Below, in pieces: positions 14,701-23,568 of a DNA stretch of 64,000 nucleotides. Source of the DNA: Flavobacteriales bacterium. Its GTDB lineage: Bacteria; Bacteroidota; Bacteroidia; Flavobacteriales_F; PHOS-HE28. The first letter of the stretch is position 1, and each line of letters begins with the position of its first letter. Location of the stretch: NCBI GenBank assembly GCA_020852835.1, contig JADZAC010000015.1, positions 1 through 64,000 of the forward strand, given 5' to 3'. The position numbers and the translations under genes were made by a program. The notes below the pieces were generated by a model. The model worked only from the letters and a program-made list of their open reading frames with translations, had not been told where the DNA came from and did not search any database.

Positions 14701-16254
14701 CCGGAGGCCATCCGCGACATCCAAGGCAAGGTCACCGGAAGGATCGCGGTATCGGGCCGCCTGGCCGACCCGCAGATCAATGGCTATGCCGAGCTCGAGC
14801 AGGCCGGGTTGCGCATAGCCTACCTGAACACCTACTATTCCTTCAGCCACCGGGTGAACATCCTGCCGGACATGTTCGCCTTGGACCAGGTGCGCATCCA
14901 CGATGATGAGGGCCACACGGCGTTGGCCAATGGAACCATCATCCACCATGGCCTGAAGGACTGGAACTTCGACCTGAGCATGGAGATGGACGGGTTGAAG
15001 GTGTTGGACACCGATGCCAACAACAATGAACTCTACTACGGCAAGGCCTACGCCCAGGGCATGCTGGGCATCAGCGGCTATGCGGACAATCTGGAGGTGA
15101 ACGTGGATGCCGCCACCGGCGAGGGCACCGATGTGCACTTCCCGCTCGGCGCCAGCCAGGAAGTCAGCGGCATCTCTTTCGTGCACTTCACCGAGCTGGG
15201 CAAAGAGGGCGGCGCGGCGGACCAGGAGGTGGACCTCAGCGGCATCCGGCTGGACATGAAGGTGGCCGTTACCCCCCAGGCCCGCTTCGAGCTCATCTTC
15301 GACCCCACGGTGGGCGACATCATGCGCGGGCGCGGCAGCGGCAACATCGCCATGACGGTGACGCCTTCGGGCGACTTCAGCATGAAGGGCGATGTGGAGC
15401 TCGTGGACGGCGACTACCTTTTCACCTTGCGCAATTTGGTGAACAAGCGGTTCAGCGTGGAACCCGGCGGGCACATCACCTGGTACGGCTCGCCCTTTGA
15501 TGCGATCCTGAACGTGGATGCCGTGTACCGCTTGCGCACCAGCCTGTACGACGTGATCCCCGCGGCCTTGCGCACCGAAGCCTACAAAAAGCGCTTTCCC
15601 GTGGAAGTGCACATGCACCTTTCGCGCAACCTGATGAACCCGGACGTGGGCTTCGATGTGAAACTGCCCACGGTGGACGAAGGCGTGCGCACCCAGGTGC
15701 GCAGCGCGCTGGCCACGCAGGATGACATGAACAAGCAGGTATTTGCCTTGATCGTGCTCAACCGGTTCCTGCCCAGCGATGCAACGGCGACCTCCGGTGA
15801 GGGCAGCGGTTTCGGCGGGGCCACGGCCGCCACGAGCACCGAGCTGCTGAGCAACCAGCTGAGCAACTGGCTCAGTTCCTTCAGCAGCAACATCGACCTG
15901 GGGGTGAATTGGCGCACCGGAGACCTGATCTCGCAGGATGAAGTGGAGCTGGCCGTATCCACCGCCGTGTTCAACGACCGCCTGCAGCTGAACACGAACC
16001 TGGGCCTGGCCTATGGTTCCGGCGGCACCGAACAGGGGGCCAATTCGCTCATCGGCGATTTTTCCGCCGAGTACAGCATTACCCAGGATGGCAAGCTGCG
16101 CCTGAAGGCCTTCAGCCAAAGCAATGACCGCAACCTCAACCAGGCGGATCAGGCGCTGACCACACAAGGCGTTGGCCTGGCCTACCGCGAGGAGTTCAAT
16201 ACCCTGGGCGAGTTCCTGCGCAAGTTGTCACGCTTGATCACCGGCAAGAAATAG
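11800..16254 (+). CDS. tamB: TamB-like translocation and assembly protein (DUF490)
   Basis: A 1484-residue AsmA/TamB-type protein thought to bridge inner and outer membrane and to take part in outer-membrane protein assembly or lipid transport. It has one N-terminal membrane anchor (RVIRVLIAMVALLAGAVVALLLP), long beta-rich repeats and a C-terminal DUF490-type region (about the last 350 residues, including IAMTVTPSGDFSMKGDVELVDGDYLFTLRN). The ATG at 11800 (MARKRTRATRP) places a short basic segment before the anchor; the upstream in-frame ATG at 11719 overlaps tsaD and is less likely. Bacteroidota homologs are also very long. No TamA gene is adjacent. Confidence 0.88.
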   Translation: MARKRTRATRPWRTSRRVIRVLIAMVALLAGAVVALLLPSVQTALAKRLSAKLSAELGTELHIGRVELRLFGPHRLHGVFIADLRGDTLIAADEIWLRGLAVLPKARVVQVRRLELHRSRFALKRDADDPCSNFTNLLNKIAPPSAADTAASAPWTLRCSQVDIRAFHFSFDDGHYAPLPFGVDVNHVDIPSADILGRDLLVVGDSVRFNIDLLAFSDRSGLVVDTMSGRARVSPSGVRVKGLHLVTGPQRRGSAGSDIRGDIELRTESYDDFSDFTSNVFMEGRFDSTRLQFADVALFAPELQGVDLALELGGRVQGRVNGLKGRGVHLRFGTRSEFRGDVEMTGLPDITNTFIVLHAERIATNPADLAALPIPPFTAGGRLEVPDEVKRLGDMVFEGNFTGFINSFTTYGVATTAAGALRSDISYERDTVSGVFDLSGHLASTGFHLGRVLGTTAIGLISADAKVEARGKDPASMEAVIQGMVPQLGLEHYTLNNITINGKLEKNLFNGALQCNDPKALLDFKGLADLRGRWPKVDFSADVHRLDLRALGFMGGTGYSDLQLQVQAQGVLAPDSLQGRVRMQHVSYCQDSVEVDLGAIALDAAREAGVPVVELRSSVADVQVRGTFLPTLLPGALQSTVFSVFPALQEQVQYAQAVQDFEFTATLGRPQPLLDVILPGMQLGPGAEVTGHFDSRNLDLAMDARLPHFTYAGFAADSMRITLGKTMDLLAFSLEGMGRVAKDSIALDGLYITGKAYQDEVGFMARWAAKEAGMSGTVNVNALVQGPGSLSIDLEPSSIDLGQGVWHNDHAAHIQVDSTTITIDSLLLHNGEQHIVLAGSMGKDPTMALAFELLNVRSENLEPLYEGPVVHGFISGDGRLFNLYGDPYLVSYLCVDSLAVEDRPVGDLRFAASFSEESKAIEVNGFLQRGPLRAFDFSGTIMPGKEQELDLLLRMDRFDLRFIDPYMPEAIRDIQGKVTGRIAVSGRLADPQINGYAELEQAGLRIAYLNTYYSFSHRVNILPDMFALDQVRIHDDEGHTALANGTIIHHGLKDWNFDLSMEMDGLKVLDTDANNNELYYGKAYAQGMLGISGYADNLEVNVDAATGEGTDVHFPLGASQEVSGISFVHFTELGKEGGAADQEVDLSGIRLDMKVAVTPQARFELIFDPTVGDIMRGRGSGNIAMTVTPSGDFSMKGDVELVDGDYLFTLRNLVNKRFSVEPGGHITWYGSPFDAILNVDAVYRLRTSLYDVIPAALRTEAYKKRFPVEVHMHLSRNLMNPDVGFDVKLPTVDEGVRTQVRSALATQDDMNKQVFALIVLNRFLPSDATATSGEGSGFGGATAATSTELLSNQLSNWLSSFSSNIDLGVNWRTGDLISQDEVELAVSTAVFNDRLQLNTNLGLAYGSGGTEQGANSLIGDFSAEYSITQDGKLRLKAFSQSNDRNLNQADQALTTQGVGLAYREEFNTLGEFLRKLSRLITGKK

Positions 16255-16346
16255 CCGGCCCGCTCTGGCCGGAGGGATCTGGGCAACGCCCCTTCCATGG
16301 TGGGCGTCGGCTTGGCCCGCTGGATCCCCGCCCATGCGACCGGCTT

Positions 16347-17561
16347 TTACACGTCCAGCTCGTGGCCCATCTTCAGCTTCTTGGTGAGCAGGTAGCCGTG
16401 GTTGTGCTTGTTCGGGGCAACCTGGATGGGGACGTTCGCGGTGATCTGCAGCCCGTAGCCGATCAGGCCGGAGCGTTTCTTCGGGTTGTTGGTGAGCAGT
16501 TGGATCCTCCGTACGCCCAGGTCATGCAGGATCTGTGCACCCACGCCATAGTCTCGGGCATCCATGTCGAAGCCCAGCATGAGGTTGGCTTCCACGGTAT
16601 CGGCGCCTTGCTCTTGCAGTTTGTAGGCTTTGAGCTTGTTCACCAGGCCGATGCCGCGCCCTTCCTGCTGCATGTACACCACCACGCCCTTGCCTGCCCG
16701 GTGCACCATTTCCATGGCGGCGTGAAGTTGGGGGCCGCAATCACAGCGGCAGCTGCCGAAGATGTCGCCCGTAAGGCAACTGCTGTGCATGCGCACCAGT
16801 ACCGGTTCATCCGGGGCCCACGTGCCTTTCACCAGGGCCAGGTGCTCTTCGCCGGTATCCTTTTGGCGGTAGGCGAACAGGCGGAAATCGCCGTGCACGG
16901 TGGGCATCTCCACTTCCACCACGCGTTCCACGGAGCGCTCGGTGCGCATGCGGTAGGCCACCAGGTCGGCGATGGAGATGAGCTTGAGGTTGAACTTGCG
17001 GGCCACCTCGCGCAGCTGCGGCAAGCGGGCCATGGTACCATCCTCGTTGAGGATCTCCACCAGCACCCCTGCGGGTTCCATGCCGGCCAAGCGGGCCAGG
17101 TCCACGGTGGCTTCGGTGTGGCCGGCGCGGCGCAGCACCCCGCCGTTGCGGGCCTTCAGCGGGAAGATATGGCCGGGGCGGCCGAGGTCGGTGGCGGTGG
17201 TGGCCGGATCGATCAGGGCCAGGATGGTCTTGCTGCGGTCGCTGGCGCTGATGCCCGTGGTGGTGCCCTGCCCGCGCAGGTCGATGCTTACGGTGAAGGG
17301 CGTTTGGTGCAGCGCGGTGTTGTCCTGCACCATCAGGTCCAGGCCCAGGTGCGCGCAGCGCTCCTCGGTGAGCGGGGTGCAGATGAGGCCGCGCCCGTGG
17401 GTGGCCATGAAGTTGACCACCTCCGGGGTGGCATTTCGGGCGGCGGTGATGAAGTCGCCTTCGTTTTCACGGTCTTCGTCGTCCACCACGATCACCAGTT
17501 TGCCGGCCTTGATGTCGGCAATGGCGCTTTCAATGCTGTCGAACTGCGGCTGGTTCACCAT
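16347..17561 (-). CDS. ribBA: Bifunctional riboflavin biosynthesis protein RibBA
   Basis: Supplies both precursors of riboflavin. The N-terminal half (about 1-205) is 3,4-dihydroxy-2-butanone-4-phosphate synthase with [11 protein letters not shown] and the HTEATVDL histidine motif. The C-terminal half is GTP cyclohydrolase II with the zinc cysteines in [16 protein letters not shown] and the catalytic EGRGIGL loop. At 404 residues both domains are full length and all key residues are present. It is the last gene of a same-strand run with two glycosyltransferases and an LptF/G permease; the gap to the upstream gene is 51 bp. Confidence 0.96.
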   Translation of the reverse strand: MVNQPQFDSIESAIADIKAGKLVIVVDDEDRENEGDFITAARNATPEVVNFMATHGRGLICTPLTEERCAHLGLDLMVQDNTALHQTPFTVSIDLRGQGTTTGISASDRSKTILALIDPATTATDLGRPGHIFPLKARNGGVLRRAGHTEATVDLARLAGMEPAGVLVEILNEDGTMARLPQLREVARKFNLKLISIADLVAYRMRTERSVERVVEVEMPTVHGDFRLFAYRQKDTGEEHLALVKGTWAPDEPVLVRMHSSCLTGDIFGSCRCDCGPQLHAAMEMVHRAGKGVVVYMQQEGRGIGLVNKLKAYKLQEQGADTVEANLMLGFDMDARDYGVGAQILHDLGVRRIQLLTNNPKKRSGLIGYGLQITANVPIQVAPNKHNHGYLLTKKLKMGHELDV

Positions 17562-17612
17562 GGGGATGCATGCAAGAAGGATACGGGCGCAAATTTACAC
17601 CCGTGATGCCGG

Positions 17613-18827
17613 TCAGGGTGCAAGGGGCGCGGCGGGCTGCCGGGCATCCTGCAGGCGGGAGGCGTCCATCAGCTCGCTGAGCCGGTTGGCGGCCACATCC
17701 CAGTTGAAGCTGTTGCGCACGAACTGCTGCCCGTTGCGGGCCAGCCGGCTGCGTTCCCCGGCATCCTGGAGCAGGTGCAGGATGTGGTCGGCATATTCCT
17801 GGGGTTCATGGCCGATGAGGATGGCCTGGCCCGGTGCGGCGCCCACGGCGTTGTTGGCCAGGTCGGAGGATACGCAGGGCATGCCCATGGCCATGGCTTC
17901 GAGCAGCTTGTTCTGCAGGCCGGTGCCGATCTGCATGGGTGCCACGAACACCTGCGCGGCGGCATAGGCCTCACGGATGTCCTTCATCCACCCGGTGACG
18001 GTGACCTCCGGATGGTCGTGGGCCAGTTTGCGCACGCGCTGGTCGGGGTCGGCCCCGGCGATGAGCAGGGTGGTGCCGGGCCGCCGGGCGTGCACCAAGG
18101 GCATCACATGGTGCACCAGGAAGAGCACGCTGTCGATGTTCGGCGGATAGTTCATGTTGCCGGTAAAGAGCAGGTCGTGCGTCTTTTCGGCCACACGCGG
18201 GGTGAAGTATTCGGTATCCACGCCGTTGGGCACCACGAGCATGTTGCCGCGGTCGGGGTGGTAGAGCAGGTCGCGGTCCTGGGCACTGATGATCACTTGG
18301 TTGTCGAACAGGTCGAACATGAGGTTCTCGTAACCGATCAAGCGCCGCGTTTCGGTTTTAAGCAGGATGCGCAAGGGCAGGGAGGCGTTGCGCGCGCGGC
18401 GCTCCATGCCCTTGCTCAAGGTGTCCATATAGTCCAGGGTCTTGGGCAGGCGGTAGCGGTGGCGCACATATTCGGTGGTGCGCACCAGCTGGCACAGCAC
18501 ATGGTCGGGCCGGAAGGAATCGATCACCTGGTCGATGGCGTGCTGGGCGTGGCGGTGGTGGAAGTAGCTCACCTGGTAGGGCAGGCGGGAGAAGGGTGCT
18601 GCGGCCATGCGCCACAGGATCCTCCACCAGGGGATGTGCACCACGCGCAGGTGGGCGCAAATGGTGCGCAGGTGCTCCTCATCGGCGCGCTTCAGGCGCT
18701 GGTCGCTCAGGCAGAAGAGGAAGATCTCATGCTTGTCGGCAAGGCGCTTCACCAGGTGGTAGGCGCGGAGCTTGTCGCCCTTTTCCAGCGGATAGGGCGG
18801 GCGGGAAAGGACCACCAGCAATTTCAT
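17613..18827 (-). CDS. GT4-family glycosyltransferase
   Basis: A 404-residue GT-B fold enzyme. The N-terminal acceptor domain opens with VVLSRPPYPLEKGDKLRAY. The C-terminal nucleotide-sugar domain contains VVPNGVDTEYF, LLFTGNMNYPPN and the E-x7-E type segment QNKLLEAMAMGMPCVSS. It resembles glycosyltransferases of exopolysaccharide clusters (PEP-CTERM/EpsH-type). Its start overlaps the previous glycosyltransferase by 4 nt (ATGA), so the two are translationally coupled. Donor and acceptor unknown; cytoplasmic face of the inner membrane likely. Confidence 0.88.
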   Translation of the reverse strand: MKLLVVLSRPPYPLEKGDKLRAYHLVKRLADKHEIFLFCLSDQRLKRADEEHLRTICAHLRVVHIPWWRILWRMAAAPFSRLPYQVSYFHHRHAQHAIDQVIDSFRPDHVLCQLVRTTEYVRHRYRLPKTLDYMDTLSKGMERRARNASLPLRILLKTETRRLIGYENLMFDLFDNQVIISAQDRDLLYHPDRGNMLVVPNGVDTEYFTPRVAEKTHDLLFTGNMNYPPNIDSVLFLVHHVMPLVHARRPGTTLLIAGADPDQRVRKLAHDHPEVTVTGWMKDIREAYAAAQVFVAPMQIGTGLQNKLLEAMAMGMPCVSSDLANNAVGAAPGQAILIGHEPQEYADHILHLLQDAGERSRLARNGQQFVRNSFNWDVAANRLSELMDASRLQDARQPAAPLAP

Positions 18828-20023
18828 TTCGGCGGCAGGCCGTGGTAGAAGGCCAGCAGATCTTGGATGATCAAGGTGTTGTTGTGGTACTGGCGTACCA
18901 AGGCCATGGACTGCATGCCGATCTGCTCCGCGCGGATGGGTTCGGCCAGCACGAGGTCGATCTGTTCAATGAACGCCTGGGCCGTGTCCGCCAGCAGGAT
19001 GTTGTGGCCGGGGCTGCAGGGGATGCCTTCGGCGCCCATGGTGGTGCTGATCACGCATTTGCCCATGGCCATGCCCTCGATGATCTTCACGCGCATGCCC
19101 CCGGCGCTGAACAAGGGAACGAGCATCACATGGCGCTGTGCGAGGTAGCGCAGGGCATCGGGCACGCGGCCGGTAACGGTGGTGCCCGGTAGGCGCGTGC
19201 GGATCAGGTCCTTGGGCATGCGTATACCTGCCAAGTGCAATTGGGCCCCGGGGTGTTTCTGGATCACCGAAGGCCATACGTTGCGCAGCAGCCAACGTAT
19301 TCCTTCCTCGTTGGGCAGCCAGTCCATGCTGCCCAGGTGGAAAAAGATGAGCGGCCCCGGCGGCCAGGCGGCCTCGAACTCCGCGGGCCACACGCCGAAG
19401 GGAATGGTGGCGATGGGCGTGCCGCTGCCATGGCTTTCCAGATGCAGGGCATCGGCCGCAGTGATGGCGGCCACGCCGTCCACCTGTTTGAGCACGGCCT
19501 GCTCGTACTGCTTGAGCTGGCGTGCGAGGAACTTGCGGTAGGGGCGCTTGAGGAAGTTGCGCTCACCTTGGGCGATGCGCTCCTGGATCACGTGCTCCAG
19601 GTTGTGCGAGCGCAGCACGATCTTGGCCTTGGAGTAACGGCGCAGGGTGGGGATGTAGGGCGTAACGAAGAGGCTCTCCAGGTGGATGATGTCGAATTCC
19701 TCCTGGGAGAGGAGCTGGATCAGCCGGATGTCCATGTCCGGGGAGAAAAAGCGGCTGATGTTGTAGTTGTCGGCGGTGACCAGGTCGGTGAAGGCGTCCA
19801 CGATGTTGAGCCCGGTGTCCACAAACACGCCTTCAATGGCGGTTTGCGCGCGGTAGTCCTCGGGGATGGAGGCCACCCGGAGGGGATGTTTGGGGGTGCT
19901 GATGCACACCACCTTCACTTGGTGGCCGGCCTCCAACAAGCCTCGGGTGATGTTGTGCATGGCCTTGGCGCCGCCGTCCATCGGCGGGTAAGGCGGCTTA
20001 TTGCACAGCTGGAGGATGCGCAT
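18824..20023 (-). CDS. GT4-family glycosyltransferase
   Basis: About 399 residues. The start at 20023 (MRILQLCNKPPYPPMDGG) gives the normal first strand of the fold; a longer frame to 20074 adds 17 residues with no homology signal. A Gly-rich N-terminal motif and KIIEGMAMGKCVISTTMGAEGI near the C-terminus identify the GT4 type. It overlaps the upstream LptF/G gene by 26 nt and the downstream glycosyltransferase by 4 nt, so the three are probably one transcript. Probably works in sequence with its partner on a surface polysaccharide or glycolipid; substrates unknown. Confidence 0.87.
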   Translation of the reverse strand: MRILQLCNKPPYPPMDGGAKAMHNITRGLLEAGHQVKVVCISTPKHPLRVASIPEDYRAQTAIEGVFVDTGLNIVDAFTDLVTADNYNISRFFSPDMDIRLIQLLSQEEFDIIHLESLFVTPYIPTLRRYSKAKIVLRSHNLEHVIQERIAQGERNFLKRPYRKFLARQLKQYEQAVLKQVDGVAAITAADALHLESHGSGTPIATIPFGVWPAEFEAAWPPGPLIFFHLGSMDWLPNEEGIRWLLRNVWPSVIQKHPGAQLHLAGIRMPKDLIRTRLPGTTVTGRVPDALRYLAQRHVMLVPLFSAGGMRVKIIEGMAMGKCVISTTMGAEGIPCSPGHNILLADTAQAFIEQIDLVLAEPIRAEQIGMQSMALVRQYHNNTLIIQDLLAFYHGLPPK

Positions 20024-21446
20024 GGCGGGGCTTGAAGGTGGAACGGAACCTGCTCCACGCGCGATCATACGCATCGCGGTCGAACAGGGGGCTGTCGGTT
20101 GCTGCTTTCCAGGTGATGAACATGCCGATGGGCAGGAGCACCATGGTGCTGATCCACATGCCGGGCCAAGGGGGGAGAGTTCCCGCCTTCACCATTTGCT
20201 CGGTGGAATAGCTGATGATGTGGAAGACCAGGAAGAAGAGGATGGAGATCACGGCGGGCAGGCCCATGCCGCCCTTGCGGACGATGGCGCCCAGCGGTGC
20301 GCCGATGAAGAAGAACACCACGCAGGCAAAGGCCAGCATGAGCTTGCGGTGCCACTCCACCTGGAATTTGGCGATCTGCTCGCCGCGTTCAGCGCGCTCC
20401 AAGGCCATATGCTCCAATTCATTGATGGCGGCGCGTGCCTTGTCCATGGCCACGGGGTACCATACGGCAGGCTCGGCAGGGGCGGTGCGCAGGGCGCCGC
20501 CGGGCGGGGCCCTGCGGGTGCGCGGCCCTGGATCCGTATTGCGGCGGAAGGGGAACAGGGTGTTGCGGATGTTGCCGTCCTGTTCGGAAGCCCGTTCCCG
20601 CAGGCGGCGCTGCAGGCTGTCCTGCGCATAGTCCAGCTGGCCCAGGGTAAGCATTTTGTAGTGGTCCTTGAACAGGTCTTCATCGGTGCGCTTCATGCCC
20701 AGCCCGGAGAGGTCGATGTGGATTTCTTCGCGTTGGAAGCGGCCTTGCAGCAAGGGCAGGTTGCCGCTGCTGCGGGGGGCGGTGCCGCTTTGCTCGTCAT
20801 AGATGCGGCCATTTTCCAGCACCAGCACCAGGAACCGGTTGTCGGGACTGCGGCCCATGGTGCCTTTCTCGGCGCGGATCACCGTTTTGTTGGCTTGGAA
20901 GGGCTTGCGGTGGTCATAGATGAGCACGTCGCGCAGTTCGCCGCTTTGGTCGTTCTTGCTGCCCACGCGTATGGAAAAGCCGTCGAGCCCGCCTTGGAAC
21001 ACGCCCGGTCGCAGGTTCAATGCGGGCTTGGTGCGGGTAACGTCCCAGAGCAGGCTCTGGAACTTCAGGTTGGCCAGGGGCAGCACGTTGTTGCTGAAGT
21101 AGAAGGAGAAGCAAGCCAGGCCCAGCACGAACACCAGCAGCGGCGCCAGGATCTTGAAGAGGCCCAGTCCGGCGGAACGCATGGGGGTCAGCTCGGAACG
21201 TTCGCCCAAGCCGCCCATGGTCATGATGGAACTGAGCAGCACGGCCAGGGGGAGCACGGCGGGCACGAATGCCGAAGTGGCGAAGGCGATCAGCTTGGCC
21301 AGCACATCCCACGGGAGCCCTTTGCCGATGAGGTCTTCCAGCCATTTCCAAAGCCATTGCATGCTGAACAGGAAGAGCACGATCAGGAACGTGACGAACA
21401 AGGGCCCCCAGTAGGCCCCGATGATCATGCGGTGCAGTCGCTTCAT
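19998..21446 (-). CDS. LptF/LptG-family permease
   Basis: Inner-membrane subunit of the LptB2FG transporter that extracts lipopolysaccharide and feeds it to LptC. The 482-residue protein has the family layout: three N-terminal membrane helices (MIIGAYWGPLFVTFLIVLFLF and the following ones), a large periplasmic beta-jellyroll (about 120-330) and three C-terminal helices (LMLAFACVVFFFIGAPLGAIV onward). A low-complexity Arg/Pro/Ala insertion (about 305-325) lies within the periplasmic domain. F and G cannot be told apart from one copy. It is co-oriented with the START-like gene 64 bp upstream. Confidence 0.9.
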   Translation of the reverse strand: MKRLHRMIIGAYWGPLFVTFLIVLFLFSMQWLWKWLEDLIGKGLPWDVLAKLIAFATSAFVPAVLPLAVLLSSIMTMGGLGERSELTPMRSAGLGLFKILAPLLVFVLGLACFSFYFSNNVLPLANLKFQSLLWDVTRTKPALNLRPGVFQGGLDGFSIRVGSKNDQSGELRDVLIYDHRKPFQANKTVIRAEKGTMGRSPDNRFLVLVLENGRIYDEQSGTAPRSSGNLPLLQGRFQREEIHIDLSGLGMKRTDEDLFKDHYKMLTLGQLDYAQDSLQRRLRERASEQDGNIRNTLFPFRRNTDPGPRTRRAPPGGALRTAPAEPAVWYPVAMDKARAAINELEHMALERAERGEQIAKFQVEWHRKLMLAFACVVFFFIGAPLGAIVRKGGMGLPAVISILFFLVFHIISYSTEQMVKAGTLPPWPGMWISTMVLLPIGMFITWKAATDSPLFDRDAYDRAWSRFRSTFKPRHAHPPAVQ

Positions 21447-21510
21447 GCGCGGGGCGCAAAGATCGCGCGATCCAGCGGCTGTACGGTGGCCGCAACCTCA
21501 GGCCCTGGAC

Positions 21511-22578
21511 TCAGGCCCCCAGCACCCGGATCAAGGTGTGGATCTGGGCTTCCCACAAGGCGCGTTCCTCCTCCACATCTTTCGGCCAGGCATGGTCGGT
21601 CACCACCAGGCAGGTCTCATTGGTCATGCTGTCCACTCGGATGCGCAGTTCAAAGAAGGCACCGGGATCTTCCAGCTGGTCTTCGGCCCAACGGAACCGC
21701 ATGTATTCCCCCGGGAACTGGGCAATGCACCGGGCGGCTTCGGTATCATCGCCCCATTTAAAGGTGTACAGCCCGTCGGAGACGTTCACATCATCGCAGA
21801 ACCATTCGCTGAACCCGCTGGGGGTGCTGATCAGTTCGAAGAGCGAGGCCACCGAGGCGTTGAGGTAGAATTCGAGCTGGAAGCGCTGCTTCAACGCGGG
21901 CCTTGCGGGCTGGGGAGGCAATGCTTCCACCGTTTGGCCATGGCCTTGCACCGCGGGCTCCGGCGGCGCAGCAGGCAGCGGGGAAGGGCTTTTAGCGGCG
22001 CCTTTGGGAACCGGGCCGGCCGCTTTCTTGTTTACCGCCTTCTTGATCGCGGGCCTTGGTTTGGCGTTGCTGCCGGGTTTGTCCTTCCCTGCCTTGGCCT
22101 GTGGGGAAGGCGCCTTGGGCGCGGCCCTTTTCAGCAGCGGCTGCTTTTTCGCTGCGGCTTTTTTCTTGGCAGCTGGTGGCTTGGCGATAGATCCTTTGCC
22201 CACGGGCCTCCTTGCCACCAACTTGTTTTTGCCCCCGGGCTTCTTGGTACCGGCCGCTTTCTGCACCACCTTCCTGCCGGGCGGCTTGGTCGCTTTGCCG
22301 CCCTTGGCATTGCCTTTGGCCACCTGTTTTTTGGTCGGGTGATTGCTGTTCTTGCTTACCGGCTTGGCGGCAGGTTTCACGGGTTTTTTCTTTGCAACGG
22401 CTTTCGGTCGCGCCACGGCCTTCACCTGCTTGGCGGGCTTGGCTTTGCGCTCCTTCGCGGGCGGCTTTCCGGTGGCTGCCGGGCGTTTACGGACCTTGGG
22501 CGTGGCGGATGTCTTTGGCGCCCGCCTCTTGGCAGGTGCGGCCTTCTTTGCACGGGATCTTGTAGTAGGTCTCGCCAT
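21511..22578 (-). CDS. START-like domain protein with a histone-H1-like N-terminal tail
   Basis: The last about 125 residues (FQLEFYLNASVASLFELISTP, SGFSEWFCDDVNV, CLVVTDHAWPKDVEEE) match the small START/AHSA1-like protein that Bacteroidota commonly carry near LptF/G. Here it is preceded by about 225 residues made almost only of Lys, Ala, Pro, Arg and Gly (KKAAPAKRRAPK, KKKAAAKKQPLLKRAAPKAP), resembling bacterial histone-H1-like tails. The frame is open and in register through both parts, so the fusion appears real. The tail would be expected to bind nucleic acid. Homologs as I know them are about 130 residues with no such extension. Confidence 0.8.
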   Translation of the reverse strand: MARPTTRSRAKKAAPAKRRAPKTSATPKVRKRPAATGKPPAKERKAKPAKQVKAVARPKAVAKKKPVKPAAKPVSKNSNHPTKKQVAKGNAKGGKATKPPGRKVVQKAAGTKKPGGKNKLVARRPVGKGSIAKPPAAKKKAAAKKQPLLKRAAPKAPSPQAKAGKDKPGSNAKPRPAIKKAVNKKAAGPVPKGAAKSPSPLPAAPPEPAVQGHGQTVEALPPQPARPALKQRFQLEFYLNASVASLFELISTPSGFSEWFCDDVNVSDGLYTFKWGDDTEAARCIAQFPGEYMRFRWAEDQLEDPGAFFELRIRVDSMTNETCLVVTDHAWPKDVEEERALWEAQIHTLIRVLGA

Positions 22579-22694
22579 GTTGTCGTCTGCAAGGCTGATG
22601 GGGTGTGGGGAAAGGTAAGCAGGCAGGCATTTCTTGCAAGGAGAATTTTGGATTTTACAGGCTCGCGCATCGTACTATATTCGCGGCCCGAATT

Positions 22695-22768
22695 GGCGCG
22701 GTAGCTCAGCTGGTTAGAGCGCAGGATTCATAATCCTGAGGTCGAGAGTTCAAGTCTCTCCCGCGCTA
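22695..22768 (+). tRNA. tRNA-Met (anticodon CAT)
   Basis: A complete 74-nt cloverleaf. The acceptor strand GGCGCGG pairs with CCGCGCT (first pair G-U), the D arm is AGCTCAGCTGGTTAGAGC, the anticodon stem CAGGA/TCCTG encloses loop TTCATAA, and the T arm is GAGAG TTCAAGT CTCTC. CCA is not encoded. The CAT anticodon could also belong to a lysidine-modified tRNA-Ile2, but the overall sequence fits elongator tRNA-Met. TATATTCG about 20 bp upstream (near 22675-22682) is a weak -7-like element. Confidence 0.93.
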
Positions 22769-22778
22769 CACCTTTCGC

Positions 22779-22816
22779 AACATGCCCTCCGGATCATGCC
22801 GGGGGGCATGTTTTTT
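22779..22816 (+). terminator. Rho-independent terminator after the tRNA
   Basis: Stem AACATGCCC (22779-22787) with GGGCATGTT (22804-22812), extended by CCGG pairs in the loop and followed by a run of T residues to 22816. It starts 10 nt after the tRNA 3' end. Confidence 0.85.
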
Positions 22817-22886
22817 CAAGCGGTGCCAGGTTCTACGGGCCAAGGCCTTGTAGCTTCGTGGCGGCCAGCGGCTGGCCACCGCCCCC

Positions 22887-23312
22887 ATGAACATGCTCCA
22901 ACGCAGCCGTGCTTGGTTGCCGATGGCCCTGCTGTTGGGCTGCGGTGCACCACGGGCACCGGAGCCTGCGGTTCGGGCGGCCATGGATCGCCAAGTGCAG
23001 GCGTGGAACACCGGGGACATTCCCGGGTTCATGGAAGCTTATGCGGAAGACGTATGCTTCATCAGCGGGGAGGAACGCACCTGCGGCAAGGCCGTGGTGA
23101 CGCAGCGCTATCAGGCCCGCTATCCGGATGCCGCGGCCATGGGGCGATTGGATTTCGGGCAGCTCGAGGTGCTGGCCGTCGGCAAAGATCATGCGTGGTG
23201 CACCGGCCGTTGGCGTTTGGCGCGTGCCGCGGATACGCTCGCCGGGGGCTTCAGCCTGCTGTGGTATCGCACACCGGCCGGGTGGCGCATCGTGCGTGAC
23301 CATACTTACTGA
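22887..23312 (+). CDS. SnoaL/NTF2-like (DUF4440-type) lipoprotein
   Basis: A 141-residue protein. The N-terminus carries a lipobox-like LLLGC (about residues 15-19), suggesting a lipid-anchored periplasmic protein. The rest has the NTF2-like cone pattern: a first helix (VRAAMDRQVQAWNTGDIPGFMEAYAEDVCFI), then strands ending in LLWYRTPAGWRIVRDHTY. DUF4440/SnoaL-like domains serve as small-ligand pockets or stand-alone enzymes, so no function can be assigned. The gene stands alone between the tRNA and the rhomboid gene. Confidence 0.8.
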   Translation: MNMLQRSRAWLPMALLLGCGAPRAPEPAVRAAMDRQVQAWNTGDIPGFMEAYAEDVCFISGEERTCGKAVVTQRYQARYPDAAAMGRLDFGQLEVLAVGKDHAWCTGRWRLARAADTLAGGFSLLWYRTPAGWRIVRDHTY

Positions 23313-23568
23313 CCAAGGCCGCGATGCGGTGCGGCGAGCAGGCCATGGCCGTTCAGCAAGGCCGGTGCGCCCAGGAGCACGGCGGTCGGCCCACCTGCCC
23401 GGTACCAAACCATGCGGGGCAATGCTCCAAGGGCAAACATCGGATAGCATCAGTGGTGGCCCTGCATGTTGCCCATTTCCATCAAGCCAGTTCAATTGCG
23501 GTCATGTTGGATGCAGTTGCCATGGCAATGCTCCCGGCACCATGGCGGGCGGGGGCTAACTTGCGCCC

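Noticed and set aside
14611-16167. Minus-strand 518-codon frame inside the TamB-like gene
   Set aside because: Antisense to the DUF490 region and with no domain of its own.
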